From the NCBI GenBank assembly GCA_025617745.1, contig CM046857.1, positions 25,575,761 to 25,639,760 of the forward strand: 64,000 nt of DNA, in the 5' to 3' direction. Of the stretch, positions 1 to 11,961 are shown one piece after another (positions within the stretch are counted from its first letter, which is position 1; each line of letters starts with the position of its first letter). Source of the DNA: Heliocidaris erythrogramma (lineage: Eukaryota > Echinodermata > Echinoidea > Camarodonta > Echinometridae). The position numbers were made by a program, and so were the translations under genes. Under the pieces are notes generated by a model, which made no database searches, was not told the DNA's origin, and saw only the letters and a list, made by a program, of their open reading frames with translations.

Positions 1-598
1 AAAAGACGGAACACTGGTGGCAGCATCACCAAAAGCTAAAGATGTGTAGAGAGGCCTACACCTCCATCGGAAGAAAAAAAAATCCGTCAAGAAATGTGGC
101 AGTAAGAGCGCACAATAGGGACAAATGACCTATGACCCTATAAAGGACGGAACAATGAGGGCAGCATCACCAAAAAGTAAAGCTGTGTAGATTGTACCAA
201 GATGCATCTCTATACAAAATTTGAACGAAATCCAGCAAGAAATGTGGCATGCAGAGTGCACACAAAACATCTATCAAAATATGATCTTTGACCCTATAAA
301 AGACGGAACATTGGGGCTGCATCACCAAAATCTATAGGCTTGTAAATTATACCAAGATACATCTTCATTCAAAATTTGAATAAAATCCATTGAGAAATGT
401 TTCCTAAAGAGCGCACACAAACCACCCACAAAAATATGGCCTTTTATCCTATAAAAGACGGAACACTGAGGGCAGCATCACCAAAAATTATAGGTGTGTA
501 GATTATAGTTATACCAAGATACACCTCCAGACAAAATTTGAAAGAAATCTGTCAAGGAACGTGGCAGCTAGAGCGGACACAAGAATATGACGCGTCGG
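1..598. repeat. ~155-bp tandem repeat, four units
   Basis: Four successive units start near 2, 142, 298 and 453, each with a GACGGAACA block followed by GCAGCATCACCAAAA and, about 100 bases later, GAAATGTGGCA-like and GAGCGCACACA-like blocks. Period is 140-156 bp and units are diverged. The array enters from outside the window, so its full size is unknown. No coding potential is visible. It is best read as a short satellite or as tandem repeats internal to a larger element. Confidence 0.8.
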
Positions 599-2617
599 CG
601 GCGGCGGCGGCGTAACGTTGATGAATCCAAAGTATCCTCCGGCATTCTGCCGGCCGGGGATACAATTATAAAATATAAGCAAAATTGCCATTTTCTAATG
701 TGTTGTCATTGCGAAACGAAGGAAAGAGGGGGGGGGGGGGGGGATAAAATAATAACCTAATTATTTATCGGAATTTGTTAACTCTTTCACTGACCTAGCT
801 GTTCCTCTCATTTCTCTGCTTCTATATATTAAAACCTATTTTCCGTTTGGACTTCCCCTTCAACAGGTCATAAACTGACATCAAAATGACATCTATCAGT
901 AATGACGAAACTTTTTGCCAAATTTGTAGGGCAATGTTATGATATTTACGTCAGTATAATTTACAAGACTTATTGCCTGTTTCGTAGGACAATATTATTA
1001 CGTGATATTCTATCAATTACAAGTCAGATCTTTTCTGTATTTGTATGATCAGGAGATGATGATATTCTATATTCAGACATGTATATATTTTATATTATCA
1101 GTCATTTGGGGGATATTTTGTCACTGATGCGACCGTGATATGAAGTTATTCGTAGAAATGGTGCGATATTGAAAAAATTCAGGGGCTGATAAATGACATA
1201 TTACTGCATTCGAAAATAAATTATTATTTCATTGTCATTATGATTATTATCACTGTTATCAATATTACTACACAGACGATACTGGCTTAGTCTGTGTACA
1301 CAAACCCTATTGCAAAATTTCAACAAAATCCCCTATAGTGTAAAGGATAAACTAACTTTGTCAACCTCTGGTTATATAATAAAACATTGACAACAATTAG
1401 AGCTACAGTACATGACCTATGAGTTACAGCATAAATTCTATGAGTTCAGACCCCCCCCCCCCCCCCCGGGGTATGTCTCATTGAGACCTGTACGGCATCC
1501 GCGTCCATGAAAACGAGTAAAAGGGGTTGTTTTTTCAACACCAGACGGGTAACCCGGGTATCTCGTTTAGGGTATCAAAAACAGGGAAATTCTGAAAAAA
1601 AGGTATCAAATTCACGAGTGATGAGAAAAGATCCTCGAAAAGGGTAAAAAAATTCAATTTGACAGTATTCGAGAGCTGGTCAGGAGCCCAACGAATAGCT
1701 GGATGATTTATGCTTAATAATCTGTCAATAATCTCGGGAATCTTCATTATTAGTAGTCTGTTTCGTCCATTTTCCGCGGGATTGGGCTTTTTTCACTCGA
1801 ATTCCATGAAATAGTTCTGTTTTTACGCGGGTGTACGCCCCGGCTTTGGCGAGATTTTCGCGGTTTGGTGTTTTGTGCTATGGTTTTCACTGTTATTTGA
1901 CTTTATTTGACCTCTTTTTTCATTAAAATTTTTTTTTTTTGATGCTCTAAAATGGAAGAGTGGGAGGGGGATACCCTCCCCCGCTCGCTCGCTTCGCTCA
2001 GTGGGGTATAAGGGGGCAGAGGGCACGTGCCCTGGGCGGCACTTGGAGGGGCGTAAAAAACGCAAAGGAGAGAAAGAAAAAAAGGGGGAAATGAAGAATC
2101 TGCAGGGTAAATGCACTAGAAATCTAGTTTTGAAGGTTTGAAATGCGAAAATTTTCCAAAGCTCGGTCGCCTTGCTCCCTCGCATAATTATTTTCTTTCA
2201 AGATCTTGTAATTTCACGCCCCCAGTAGGCCTATATACTTTTTAAATAGCTTAAAGCCCTTGTTCTTAAAGTGCGGCCCATGGGCCACTTGCGGCCGGGC
2301 CCGCGAGACGATTTCATGTGGCCCGCCAAAAATATCTAGTGAGAAAAAAATTAATAATAATCTTGTTTTAAGTACTATGTTGATTAATTAGATTTTCACG
2401 ATTCTAAAGTGTCAATTTCCTGCTCAACAAGCTTCGCTCGCTCACTAAATCGAAAAGCTAGAAAGCTAATACACAATGTATTCGGGCAATTGAGACGTGA
2501 GTTGTCCGCCATCCATAAACTTTTTACATTTTCAGCTTCTTCTCCAAAACCCATGATTGGAATTTAACCGAACTTGGTAGGAAGCTCAGACTTGGTATTG
2601 TGTATAGAGATACCTCT
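599..2617. other. Intergenic, no gene seen
   Basis: Contains a short GGC-type trinucleotide run (592-612), a poly-G run (729-743) and a poly-C run (1451-1467), AT-rich unique-looking DNA, and at 1930-2200 a GC-rich stretch with CTCGCTCGCTTCGCTCA-type wording that recurs at 2440, 2876 and 46737. Short open frames here lack homology-like motifs and look like chance. No RNA gene or promoter is recognised. Confidence 0.6.
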
Positions 2618-2694
2618 GGTCAATTCCACAGTAACGGAAGGACAATCACACACAAACTGTATCTAAATGTCCTTCAGTTACCGTGGAATTAACC
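2618..2694. repeat. Short inverted-repeat element (MITE remnant)
   Basis: Left arm GGTCAATTCCACAGTAACGG and the reverse complement of the right arm, GGTTAATTCCACGGTAACTG, match along about 25 bases with few differences, separated by a ~27-bp spacer. This is the pattern of a very short MITE or two abutted terminal repeats. No target duplication was resolved. Confidence 0.7.
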
Positions 2695-3543
2695 CTCTAT
2701 GAACGAAAGTTGTTCATGAAATCATCTCATGTACATCCTTCTAGTTGTTTCAATTTCTAACATAATCTCCTGGTGGTGCTAGAGAGAACATGCACCAGAT
2801 GTGAATTGATCCACCTCAGGTGAGCGTCGTGCCCCCCTGGGGCTCTTGTTAGAGTTAAAAATTGAAAATTTGCTGCTCGGTCGCTTTGCTCCCTCGCTAA
2901 CGTAGAAAGGTTTGGGCACTCGGGGTTTTTTTTTGATTTGAGTTCTTTATCCGTATGTTTGCTTGCAAAATCTATTTGTTTTTAATGTAAAAATGGAACA
3001 AGTAATCTTGAAACAAACTTCAAAAGAAGGGGGGGGGGTATATTTTGACATTATCATCACGTATTCATTTACTCTGGGGTAGAATACTTGAACTTTTAAG
3101 AATTTCTACTGTCGTCCTTTCTACATCATGTGATCCCCCCCTTCCCAATGGAATGAACTGACTATTATGGTAATAGATGAGCAATGATTTTTGTTTCTCC
3201 CCAATAATAGGTCTTACCTATTTCACACTGCTTAAACAGAGAAGAATCGTCAACCTTTCTTTTGTGCAGATAAAATAGGCCTATAAATATAATGTGCTAT
3301 ATCGAGTTCATTCTTTCAGCACTGTTTATATTGCTACCTGCATGAAACGAAATGATTGACCCCCATAATTTAGTGTCCGTCGTATACACACACACACACA
3401 CACCCGCACACACACACACACACACACACACCGCAGGTGGGCGCTCTTCCATAATCATGGCAAAGACCTAATTGCATGCCTATTGATTTTTCTGTTCGAT
3501 GGTGATCGTGTCTGTTGCAAACTCGACGGTTAGGCTGATATAA
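2695..3543. other. Intergenic with CA microsatellite
   Basis: No gene seen. A (CA)n microsatellite lies at about 3386-3431, and poly-G at 3029-3037. The open frames across the CA run translate to Cys-Val repeats and are artefacts of the microsatellite. Confidence 0.7.
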
Positions 3544-3802
3544 CATGCAGGCACTAGCGTACCCACGGGGGGGGGGGGGGGGCAGACTGCCCCCTGACAA
3601 CTTTTGCCCCCCCCCCAAAAAAAAAAAAAAAAAAAAAAAAAAAATGAAATGAAATTATACATTGTGCCCCCCTTCTTTCAGAACTGATGACCTTTTTATT
3701 TATTTATTTTTTATTTTTTGCTTGTCAGAGCAGTTTCCGCTCATTTCCTCGGAAGTTTTGCCCCTCTTGACGCCAAGGTCCAGTTACGCAACTGCATGCA
3801 GG
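3544..3802. mobile_element. hAT-type MITE with 8-bp target duplication
   Basis: The element body is 3552-3794 (243 bp). It is flanked by perfect 8-bp direct repeats CATGCAGG (3544-3551 and 3795-3802), the target-site length usual for hAT transposons. Ends are CACTAGCGTACCCACGGGG on the left and, reverse-complemented, CAGTTGCGTAACTGGACC on the right, both of the CAnTnGCGTA form seen in many animal hAT ends. The interior has long poly-G, poly-C and poly-A runs and no transposase, so it is non-autonomous. Confidence 0.82.
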
Positions 3803-4503
3803 CCTAGCCACTACTGAATTCAATTTAGGGATATACTGTGTATTTGAAGACTTGGGCTTTTAATTGTTTGTGTGTTGATGTTATTTTAACATTAAAAAAA
3901 AAAAAATAAACAAAGTAGTATCTCTATTTTTAGTTCAGTTCAGTTCAGTTCAAGCGTTTTTATTTCTCATGTGTCCAAAACACAAAACATTACAATATAA
4001 CATAACAGCAATATACAGCAATATACAGCAACTGAAATAAGTTGGCAATAAATATAAAGTACATGTACGAAACCTGACATGATTATACAAGAGATAAGAA
4101 GAAAACATGACAAATGAGGAACTAAAAGAAGCATAGCTTGTTAAACATAGTCCCTCGATAATTAAGTACATTTTTAAAGTTATAAAATCAGAATGAATTA
4201 GTACATCCAAAGTATGGAGTATTGCACATTGCCTTGAAAAAAATATATAGAAATAAAAATATTTTTAGTGAAAATAAAAATTCACTAAAAATATATTTTA
4301 AGTGAAGTTTATATGAGATAAATTATTATATGCAATTTTTAGTCATCGCGTTAATCAAGGCTTTGGCTAGGCCTATAGAAGGGGTAAATATTAACAAATC
4401 AGACCCCTCCCCCATGCCTAACGATAGACGATGGCTATGAATTTTTGAAGTTGAATCAATCAAACACAAATTGGCAACTCCATAACTTATCTTGCGAGCT
4501 CCT
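3803..4503. other. Probable retroposon tail, otherwise no gene
   Basis: From 3942 the sequence reads (GTTCA)n, then a TTTTTATTTCTC block, the form of a non-LTR retrotransposon 3' end inserted on the minus strand with a microsatellite tail. The following 250 bases are AT-rich with no clear domain. Nothing else is recognised. Confidence 0.45.
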
Positions 4504-4698
4504 CTCCCATTTGCCCTGCACTGAAACATCATAAATTTTCATTTTCTTTGTTTTTTGATCAGGGAATAGATTTGTATCATCCAGGTTTTGTGTAAAAGCA
4601 TAAGTGAAATGATTATATCTAGGGTGAATGTATGATAAAGTATTTTCTTTAGAGAATATAGAAATTTATGATTTTTTTCAGTACAGGGCAAATGGGAG
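4504..4698. repeat. Inverted-repeat MITE
   Basis: CTCCCATTTGCCCTG followed by ACTGAAA and ATCATAAATTT on the left is mirrored on the right; the arms align over about 40 bases with small gaps and enclose a ~110-bp AT-rich loop. No open frame of note. No target duplication was resolved, so the family is unassigned. Confidence 0.65.
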
Positions 4699-5090
4699 TG
4701 TGTTTCTCCAACCCATTTTTTTTTCCTACATGTGATTGTTATAATCTGTAACTGGGCAATCTTGTATAAATTTGATGACATCAAACACCTGAGACCCACA
4801 TTATTAAAGCAAATCAAACGAAGCTATTGTAGTCTGGTGGATTGGATGATGTTAATGTGTATCTTGCACGAGGCATTCTGAACTAGTCTGCATTATAATT
4901 GAGAGTCCCTAGTACCCATTTTAGAGTGCAAAATATCCACTGGCTTATTATTGATCAGTGCAAATTATGTTACATGCACGCAGGTGAATCTAGTAAGCAT
5001 GCACTAAGCAGAGAGCAGAATCTTAAGGGCCTATCTCATTAGCGGAGACGTCGCCGCGACTCGGGAGACCAAACAAACTAACAAACTTAA
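4699..5090. other. Intergenic; possible second end of the TTAA MITE family
   Basis: Mostly AT-rich with no gene. At about 5022 a TTAAGGGCCTATCTCATTAG block followed by GGAGACGTCGCC resembles the outer end of the element at 5091-5494, so this could be a truncated sister copy or an older outer boundary. Confidence 0.5.
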
Positions 5091-5494
5091 AGGCTTATAT
5101 CATTGGCCTGGAGACTAGATGGCGACCTGGATGGTAACTCGAATCTCTGATGGTTGCGGAGACGTCTCCTGGAGACCAGCCGGGTCTCCGGGCAGTCGCG
5201 GGAAATTCAAAAACTTCATGTTCAAGTTTTTTTGAGACTTTTTCAAGTCTCCAGCGGGTCTCGGAGACGTCACGGAGACGTCGCGGATACTTCTCCCAAG
5301 TCGCGGACAAAACGTCTCCGAAACCTGCTGGAGACTGGAAAAGTCTTTAAAAATCGAACATGTTTCAGTTTCCTGCGACTCCTCGGAGACCCGGCTAGTC
5401 TCCGGGAAATGTCTCCGCAACCAGCGGAGACTCGAGTCGCCACCAGGTCGCCACCAGGTCGCCACCTAGTCTCCAGGCCAATGAGACAGGCCCT
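5091..5494. mobile_element. TTAA-target MITE with GGAGAC/GTCTCC word arrays
   Basis: The element is bounded by TTAA at 5087-5090 and TTAA at 5495-5498. Terminal inverted repeats include TCATTGGCCTGGAGACTAG and GGTGGCGACCTGG in both arms. The interior is rich in short words (GGAGACGTC, GTCTCCGG, GTCGCCACC) in both orientations, with GGTCGCCACCA tandemly repeated near the right arm. TTAA targets are typical of piggyBac-type transposases, but the tips are not a standard piggyBac sequence, so the superfamily is an inference. Non-coding. Confidence 0.75.
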
Positions 5495-5498
5495 TTAA

Positions 5499-6198
5499 TC
5501 CCCACTTCAAGGTGATTTTGCCATTGTCGCAAAGTGTTTCTCTCTTTTTGTACAGGGCAACAATAAGTACAAAATTGAAGATGGTCCAGCCCATTGGCAT
5601 GATTGTTTGGGAGTTTCCTCTTCGAGAAAGCAGATGGTGATGCCTATGTGAGTTCATGTTTCGCAGATCGGAAAAGTGCATAAATCTCAAATCAAATGAT
5701 GTATGCCAAAGAAAAAATGTGCCTTCATTTTTACAGTTTCATGAAACATTTATTTCTTTCATCCAATAAATTGTGAACCACTTGATTATCTAAAGGTAAC
5801 TTATCTATAGTGACCTTACAAATATATATCTAAAAAAAATTATCCAGTCACCTAAACACATAAAAAAGTTACTGTCCTTTTTGACTTTCCAAGATAACAT
5901 TCATTTTTCTTGGTATTGTTTTACCATACAAGTCATGCAGGTCGGAATGAACATCCGAATGTACTTGGATCAAGCCACCAACCGTGAGCCTCATGCTATG
6001 ATTATGAAAGAACGAGAAAATCTGGACTAGTCCTTTCTAGTAGTAGTAGGGGCATGCTGCCCTATGTGTTCTCTACCTAAAACAGTGGATATCTGCTTTA
6101 AGTTGACATACGTCTTGGATGTGAACTGTTGCTGAATGGGAGTGCAGCCGCACTGTTGTGTTTTTGCAGAAGTGTGTCTATAACCTTGGAAAGGATGG
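5499..6198. other. Intergenic, nothing recognised
   Basis: AT-rich DNA with no exon-like frame and no clear repeat ends. A (TAG)n stretch lies near 6040. Confidence 0.5.
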
Positions 6199-6206
6199 TA
6201 GCGGAC

Positions 6207-8018
6207 CCCGGCCCACCCCCCCCCCCCCCCCCCCCACTCGGAGGTCGAAGGGATCGCATGCGTGTTCCCAAAATCTCCGGTAAAGGGGTACTTTTTGGGC
6301 GACACAATCCGGCCCGCACTCTTAAAAAATGCGGGGTCGCATATTGCGTGGTCGAATTTATTCGACCACGTTTCGGGGTTGTTTTCGATCAATAATGCTC
6401 CCGCTGCATTAAAATGACCAGTTTTTGCGTGGTCATTTTGACCTTGCAAAAACTGGTCATTTTAATGCACTCTAAAAAAGGACTGGTCAAAAAATGTACC
6501 AATGCGATTGGTCAACACCATATGGGTTATTTCCAAAAAATATGTTGGTCACAATGTTCCAATTTCACTGGTTAATCACTAACCATTTGAAATATTGCTT
6601 ATTCATCAGCAAAGTATTGGTCCGACTTCTACTTGGTTAAACGTTGGGCCATTATCATGAATATTCATGATGTATCCTGAATACCCATGAGCAACCGTAA
6701 ACAACCAGAATTTATATATATAAATGACACTTGATTTTTAAGTTTTATGCAATGATTGCACTTTGAAATGTGATGAAAAATGTATGTATACTAATTATTA
6801 TGTTGTACATATTCAAACATGTAATTAGGTTTAAGATCTAAAAATCTACATTAGAAAATTAAATTAAAATCTTTAACCACTTTTAGCAAGCACTGCAATA
6901 CAGTCCCTATATAATAAAGTAAAGGTTTTCAGGATATATAGGTATAGGATAGGTATAGGATGTAGGACTATAATAGGAGTAGGGTTAAAGTAGGATGATA
7001 GGGGTATGATATGCTATACGATAGGAGAGGATAGGTTATAGGTCATAGTGAGCAAAATATACAAAATATGTTATGATATTACTTGACATTAGCTTCTTTT
7101 TTTTTAATCTTTGAAACGTGGATGGTACACGCGCATCCGGCAGAAGTATCAACCCCGTCCGACGGGAAATGACCACGTTGCGTGGTCGGAAGAAATGACC
7201 CCGTACGTTTTGACGGGGTTATAAGGTAATGATCATTAGTATGCGGGGTCAAATTATGCGGGGTCAAGTTATGCAGAAATGACCACGCAATCGTGGTTAA
7301 ATTTTGACCACATTCGGGGTCGAAATGTAACCACGCTATGTGGTTACTTTGGGTGACCCCGCATGGCGGGGTCAATGTGACCACGCACGGGGTTTGTGCA
7401 TAGTTGATCCCGCATGCGGGGTCATTTGTAACCCCGTTTGGGGTTATTTTTGACCACGCATTTTTAAGAGTGCGTGAATTGTAAAAAAAGGGGTGTTTTT
7501 TATCTTTCACCCGGAGATTTCATTAAAGAAGGGGGTGTTTTTCTTTCTCTCTCTCTCTCTTCGACACCTGAGAAATTAAAAAAGGGGGGTTATGAAATAT
7601 CTTGAAAAATTGATCAAATCCCAGGATCAAATTCCTGAAATTCCTGCTAGTTTTGATAGCTCATTCAGCCAGGATTATTTCATTTTGAAAAGTAGAAACA
7701 CTGGCCCCCAGTCCCACCCAGTCCTCCCTCGACTCGATATAGTACGGACTTTCCGAAATCTGTGACTAAGCAGGATAAGTAGTAACTTGGTGCCTGTCCT
7801 GAGATATAGGGTTGGAATGAGAGCTCACCTGAGATAGGGGGGGGGGGGTACATTGAGCAGTGTTCTGAATTTAGGGGGGTCTCCAAGGCAGGAAAAGCCC
7901 GCGCAAAGCCCGCGATAGGGGGGTTCAGAAATTTTGGCAGCCCTGAGATAGGGGGGTGCTTTCAAAGGGAGGGAACAAGCATACCCTAAATAATACTGAG
8001 TGGGGGAGGGGGGCCGGG
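6207..8018 (+). mobile_element. CCCGGCC-ended non-autonomous DNA transposon, 8-bp TSD (copy 1)
   Basis: A sister copy lies at 35635-36260. Both begin CCCG-(C)n-CACTCGGAGG, end ACTCAGT-complement then GGGCCGGG, and share the interior (CTCCGGTAAAGGGGTA, GACACCTGAGAAATT, GGAAAAGCCCGCGCAAAG). This copy is flanked by TAGCGGAC at 6199-6206 and 8019-8026, an 8-bp target duplication. After removing the nested element at 6317-7472 it is about 650 bp, matching the 626-bp sister. No transposase is present. An 8-bp duplication fits hAT-like enzymes, but the tips are unusual, so the superfamily is left open. Confidence 0.85.
6317..7472. mobile_element. CACTCTTA-ended element nested in the CCCGGCC element
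   Basis: Comparison with the uninterrupted sister at 35737 (GGCCCGTGAATTG) gives the insertion precisely: CG, CACTCTTAAAAAATGCGGGG, then the interior, then GCATTTTTAAGAGTG, CG. The tips form inverted repeats and a 2-bp CG target duplication is the simplest reading. The interior has repeated short words, chiefly GACCACGC and GACCCCGC, in both orientations near both ends, and ACTGGTCA words more centrally. No transposase frame is seen. CACT-type tips with a short duplication resemble animal EnSpm/CACTA elements; this assignment is inference. Confidence 0.75.
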
Positions 8019-8026
8019 TAGCGGAC

Positions 8027-11000
8027 ACCTGTCATCAGTTGTCCTCCTTAGCAATTATATGGAAAGGGGAAGCGAGATATTGTGCAACATAGAGATATTA
8101 ACAAAATTGATCTGGAAAAATGTAATATACGTAATGTTATGGGAGTTCCACAAAAATGTTCGCTTGGATAAACCACAAATTGGTAATAACTTTTGAAGAA
8201 GGCGCTATCAGAATGAATTTGGTATGAAACGAAAGAGCTTAACAAGATCCTTAATTTGATTGGCGTTACAATAAGACTAAAGTGCGTCAAATACATTTAA
8301 AAACAAATTGTAAAAATTCATTTTAGTTGAAATGTCTTATATAATGGGCCTTATTACTGCACATTCAGAAGCATAATAGAAATAATTCTATTTTTGTTTC
8401 TTGTTTTGAATAAGGCAAATATTACCAATTAAAGCTTTACATATTATGGTGAAATTTCTTTACAAACAGTGGACAGAGTGTCATGTCCGTAACACATTAG
8501 TTCTGTCTATTACTAAGAATTGTGAGTCCAAATGTATTGGCTATACTTATTTTCCTAAAAAGTCATGTGATAGTGATAATTTAATTCAGGAATCTCCGCA
8601 GCCAAGTGGATAAACTCACAGAAATTTTTTCAATATTATGATTAAGGATACTCAAAAGCCATGTCTGTTTAATAAACTGTCATGTCTGTAACGCAGGTAA
8701 AGAGTATTCCAATAACTATTTTACTTGATGATATGATTTCATGTTCGAGTTTCACTGCCAGATAACAATGAAAATCAAACAATGGGTTGATTGAGCTGTT
8801 TTTCTTTCTCTGTGATTCTAAAGAAACTGTCATGGCCAAATTGGACTTAATTCAAGCTTTCCAGAAATACCATGCTTTTAATATTTTTGATGCCACATGA
8901 CTGCCATCACCATAGCGGTGGAATATAGTTATCATAATATTAATTCATTGTAAAACAACTGTACAGTGATATCTTGTTTGTTTTGAATAGTCACGTTTTA
9001 ATTTTTAGATGGCTGTATTTTACGATTTTAAATAAAATTTTATTAAATATGAAGTGACATTTTCTATCATGTTTCAGTGTCACAGCATTCATAATTATGT
9101 GATTGACCACATGATCTGGATCATTTTGATGACAAGAGTGCCAAACTGACAAGGTTCTCATCAAATGTTACTAGATCCCTTATCATAGACTTTGGCATGA
9201 TTTCTATAGTCAGAATGCTTGACTAGATTTTCCAAGTCATTTTGGCTAGGACCTGGTCAAATTTCACTAGATTCTGTAGTCATGCTAGTCATACTCTTGA
9301 CTAGATTTCTAGTCAAAATGCTTTACTAGATGCTTTTCTATTTAAAATAATTTACTAGATTTTTTTAGATCATATTGATTAGAACATGGTCAAATTTGAC
9401 CAGATCCCCCAATCATATACTGATATAGTTTGACTAGATTTGTAGTCAAAATGCTTGACTAGAATAGTGCAGGCGCCCGTGGGATTAGTATATAGTCAAA
9501 TCTGACTAGATCCTAGTCATATTGGATTAAATTGTTTTCAGATTTTATTTTCACTCCTTCGTTTCTCATTATTGTCTGCATCCGTTCTCGTTTTCTTTGT
9601 TTTTATCTACTGTATGATTTTTCTTCACTTAAACTGTGTATTGTATTTATACGGTACTGTATTTTCGTGTTACTATGTTGTAATAATAATTACGCATTTG
9701 AAGAGAGTGTATTTATTCTATTGATTTTACGAACTGTTTAATCGTTATACTTTGATATATGCATTTGTATAGTAACGATTCTAAATCGGAACTAGAAATT
9801 AATAATATTTATGATCAGACTTATTCAGTTTGGATATCACACATTTATTTATATACACATTAGAAGATGTAAGCTTAGCCAGGTGGTTCTTTATGACCAA
9901 AATGTTGGAAATAGTGCTGAACCTACATTGCAAAAAAGGGCAAAGCCTTTGTTGCTATATATTTAAAAGAATTCCAGGTGCAACCAATAATGCGGCGTTC
10001 AATTTGCTATATTAAATGAAATAAAGGCGCATCGTTTCCAATCACATGCACTATCGTCATCCCAAGATCCCTGATATAAATATGATTCGATGGTTCAATG
10101 ATTCATTTATTGTCATGCAACAAGCATAAAAATCGGGTTACAATCTGATTTCCAAATTTCAAGCATAAAAATATATATCAGAAAATTGCACGTGATGGAT
10201 AAGAATGAATACAGAAAAACATATTATTGCACATGTATCAAAAATGTATTAACACATTGAGAATAAAAAGGCATGACAATATAATACCCCATTATTCCAT
10301 GATAAAACTACATAAACAGTATACAAAAGGAAATAGAGTACAAGCAAGAGGTCCATGTCTTGCAGAAAACCATACAGAAACAAAGAAACAATAAGAACAA
10401 AAAGAAATGAAAAACAGGAAAGAGAGAGAAGCAAAGAGTACATAACAAAGATAGGGAAAGCAGAAAACAAAAGAAAGGAAATACAGAAAACAGAGGAAAG
10501 CTGGAAAAGGAAGGAAAGAGAAAGAGAGATAGAGAGAGAAAAGGAGGAAAAAGAAAAAAAGAAAGAACGAAAAAGGGTACATACATGTCAAATAGAAAAC
10601 CAGTACTTCCCCTAACTCTAAAACAGGTGTGGCAATGTACACTCCAATATTCAAAACAAAGTATGTATAATGTACATGAATTACATAATTATTATGATAT
10701 GTATATTTTATATTCTGAATGATTATTACAACATCCATATGATACAGTGGAAATGAAATAGTAAGATAGTAAATTTAAAAAAAGCATCAATTGAAATACA
10801 TTAATAATCTGCGTGATTACGTTCTCAAGAAATAGTATGAGGACGGTTATTTGGCTTGTATTTCTTTATCCGTACCCGGCCGTAATTTTCTTTGAACCCC
10901 TTCTATTCACTGTCTTTTAAACAGTTATCTCTATGCACTAAGACACATTGAGTTTCTTCACCAATTTAGGCAGTAACATGAAAATAAATGTAAGTACATC

Positions 11001-11617
11001 GAATGCGGCGAGAAGTTTGAATGTTGCGTCATATGATGAGAACTTGTCAGCCTTGAGTCCTGTGTGTTTGAAAGGCAATTAATATATATATACACACACA
11101 CAGAAAGTGAAGGGGAAAGAGAGAGGGGGAGAGGGGGTAGCGAAAAAGGGAGAGACGAAGACTGAGATTAATAATGATGATAATTTCGTTATAAGGAATC
11201 AACAAATTGACATTGTACTCCGAATGCCGAAAAATGCATAACAAGAGTAGTGTGAGTAGTACGTCTGGTTAGGGTAACAATACGGACTGCTGAATTTTGT
11301 AATTTTTGTAACCATTATTATGAGGGATTTTTTTGCTGTGGCCGAGCGGGTTAAATATTTGCAGATGACGCCTAAATTACGTAATTGATATCCGACAATT
11401 TTTGTCATTTTCAATTTAATGACATTTATTTCCAACTTTTCAATATAAGGGTACAAAGTAATAAATGAACAAAATAATATATTTTTAACTAAAATATGTT
11501 CATTTATTAGTACTGAACAATTGACAGATTTACAGATAACTGGGATCTGAATGGACATTGACATTGTTAAATCAAGTAAAACAAGATGTCTTTATAATAT
11601 ACTAGTATATGGTGGAA
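8027..11617. other. Long intergenic stretch without a recognised gene
   Basis: AT-rich. Notable contents: a dense set of TGACTAGATTT/TAGTCA words at about 9140-9530; a retroposon-tail-like block near 10090-10150 (TTCATTTATTGTCATGCAAC); a polypurine AG/GAA-rich tract at about 10370-10590 whose minus-strand frames translate to Phe/Leu/Ser-rich low-complexity sequence; a CA run at 11091-11102. I see no exon with a convincing domain. Confidence 0.55.
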
Positions 11618-11815
11618 TAAGAAAATCATCAACTTTAATAGAGGGAAGGCTGACCTTGTCTAATAGTGTTTTAGTACCAATAAACAAGAGCTCTGATTTC
11701 TCTTGATTAGATTTCAAGGAATCAGAGCTCGTCCATTTCTTGATATCATGAGCACAAGCCTCAAGTTTTTGAATGGTAGAAATGACATTGATTTGGTTTG
11801 GTAAGAATGATGTAT
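11618..11815 (-). pseudogene. LINE reverse-transcriptase fragment (thumb region)
   Basis: Reading the minus strand from 11815 gives an open frame containing LEACAHDIKKW, KSNQEKSELL and IGTKTLL. This matches the pattern L-x3-C-x-DI-x2-W-x5-LK-N-x2-K(T/S)ELL-IG that follows the YADD box in CR1/L2/Jockey-type non-LTR reverse transcriptases. Only about 65 residues survive; the catalytic YADD region and endonuclease are absent. It is a truncated, dead retrotransposon piece. Clade is uncertain. Confidence 0.65.
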
Positions 11816-11961
11816 TTTACACTTTTTGCCCCCAAAAATCATAGTTTAGTCCTAATGAAATAGTCGATGCTACCCTTATTTATTTTATTTCAAGGTTGAT
11901 AACACAAAAAACAATGCACTTTATAAAACTACGTTAATTCTCATAGGCGTAGTGCAGGCAT

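Noticed and set aside
5095-5498. Overlapping frames on both strands with Ser/Arg-rich sequence
   Set aside because: They lie inside an inverted-repeat MITE and reflect its GGAGAC words.
10249-10738. Phe/Leu-rich minus-strand frames resembling membrane proteins
   Set aside because: They come from a polypurine tract and show no family motif; hydrophobicity is a composition artefact.
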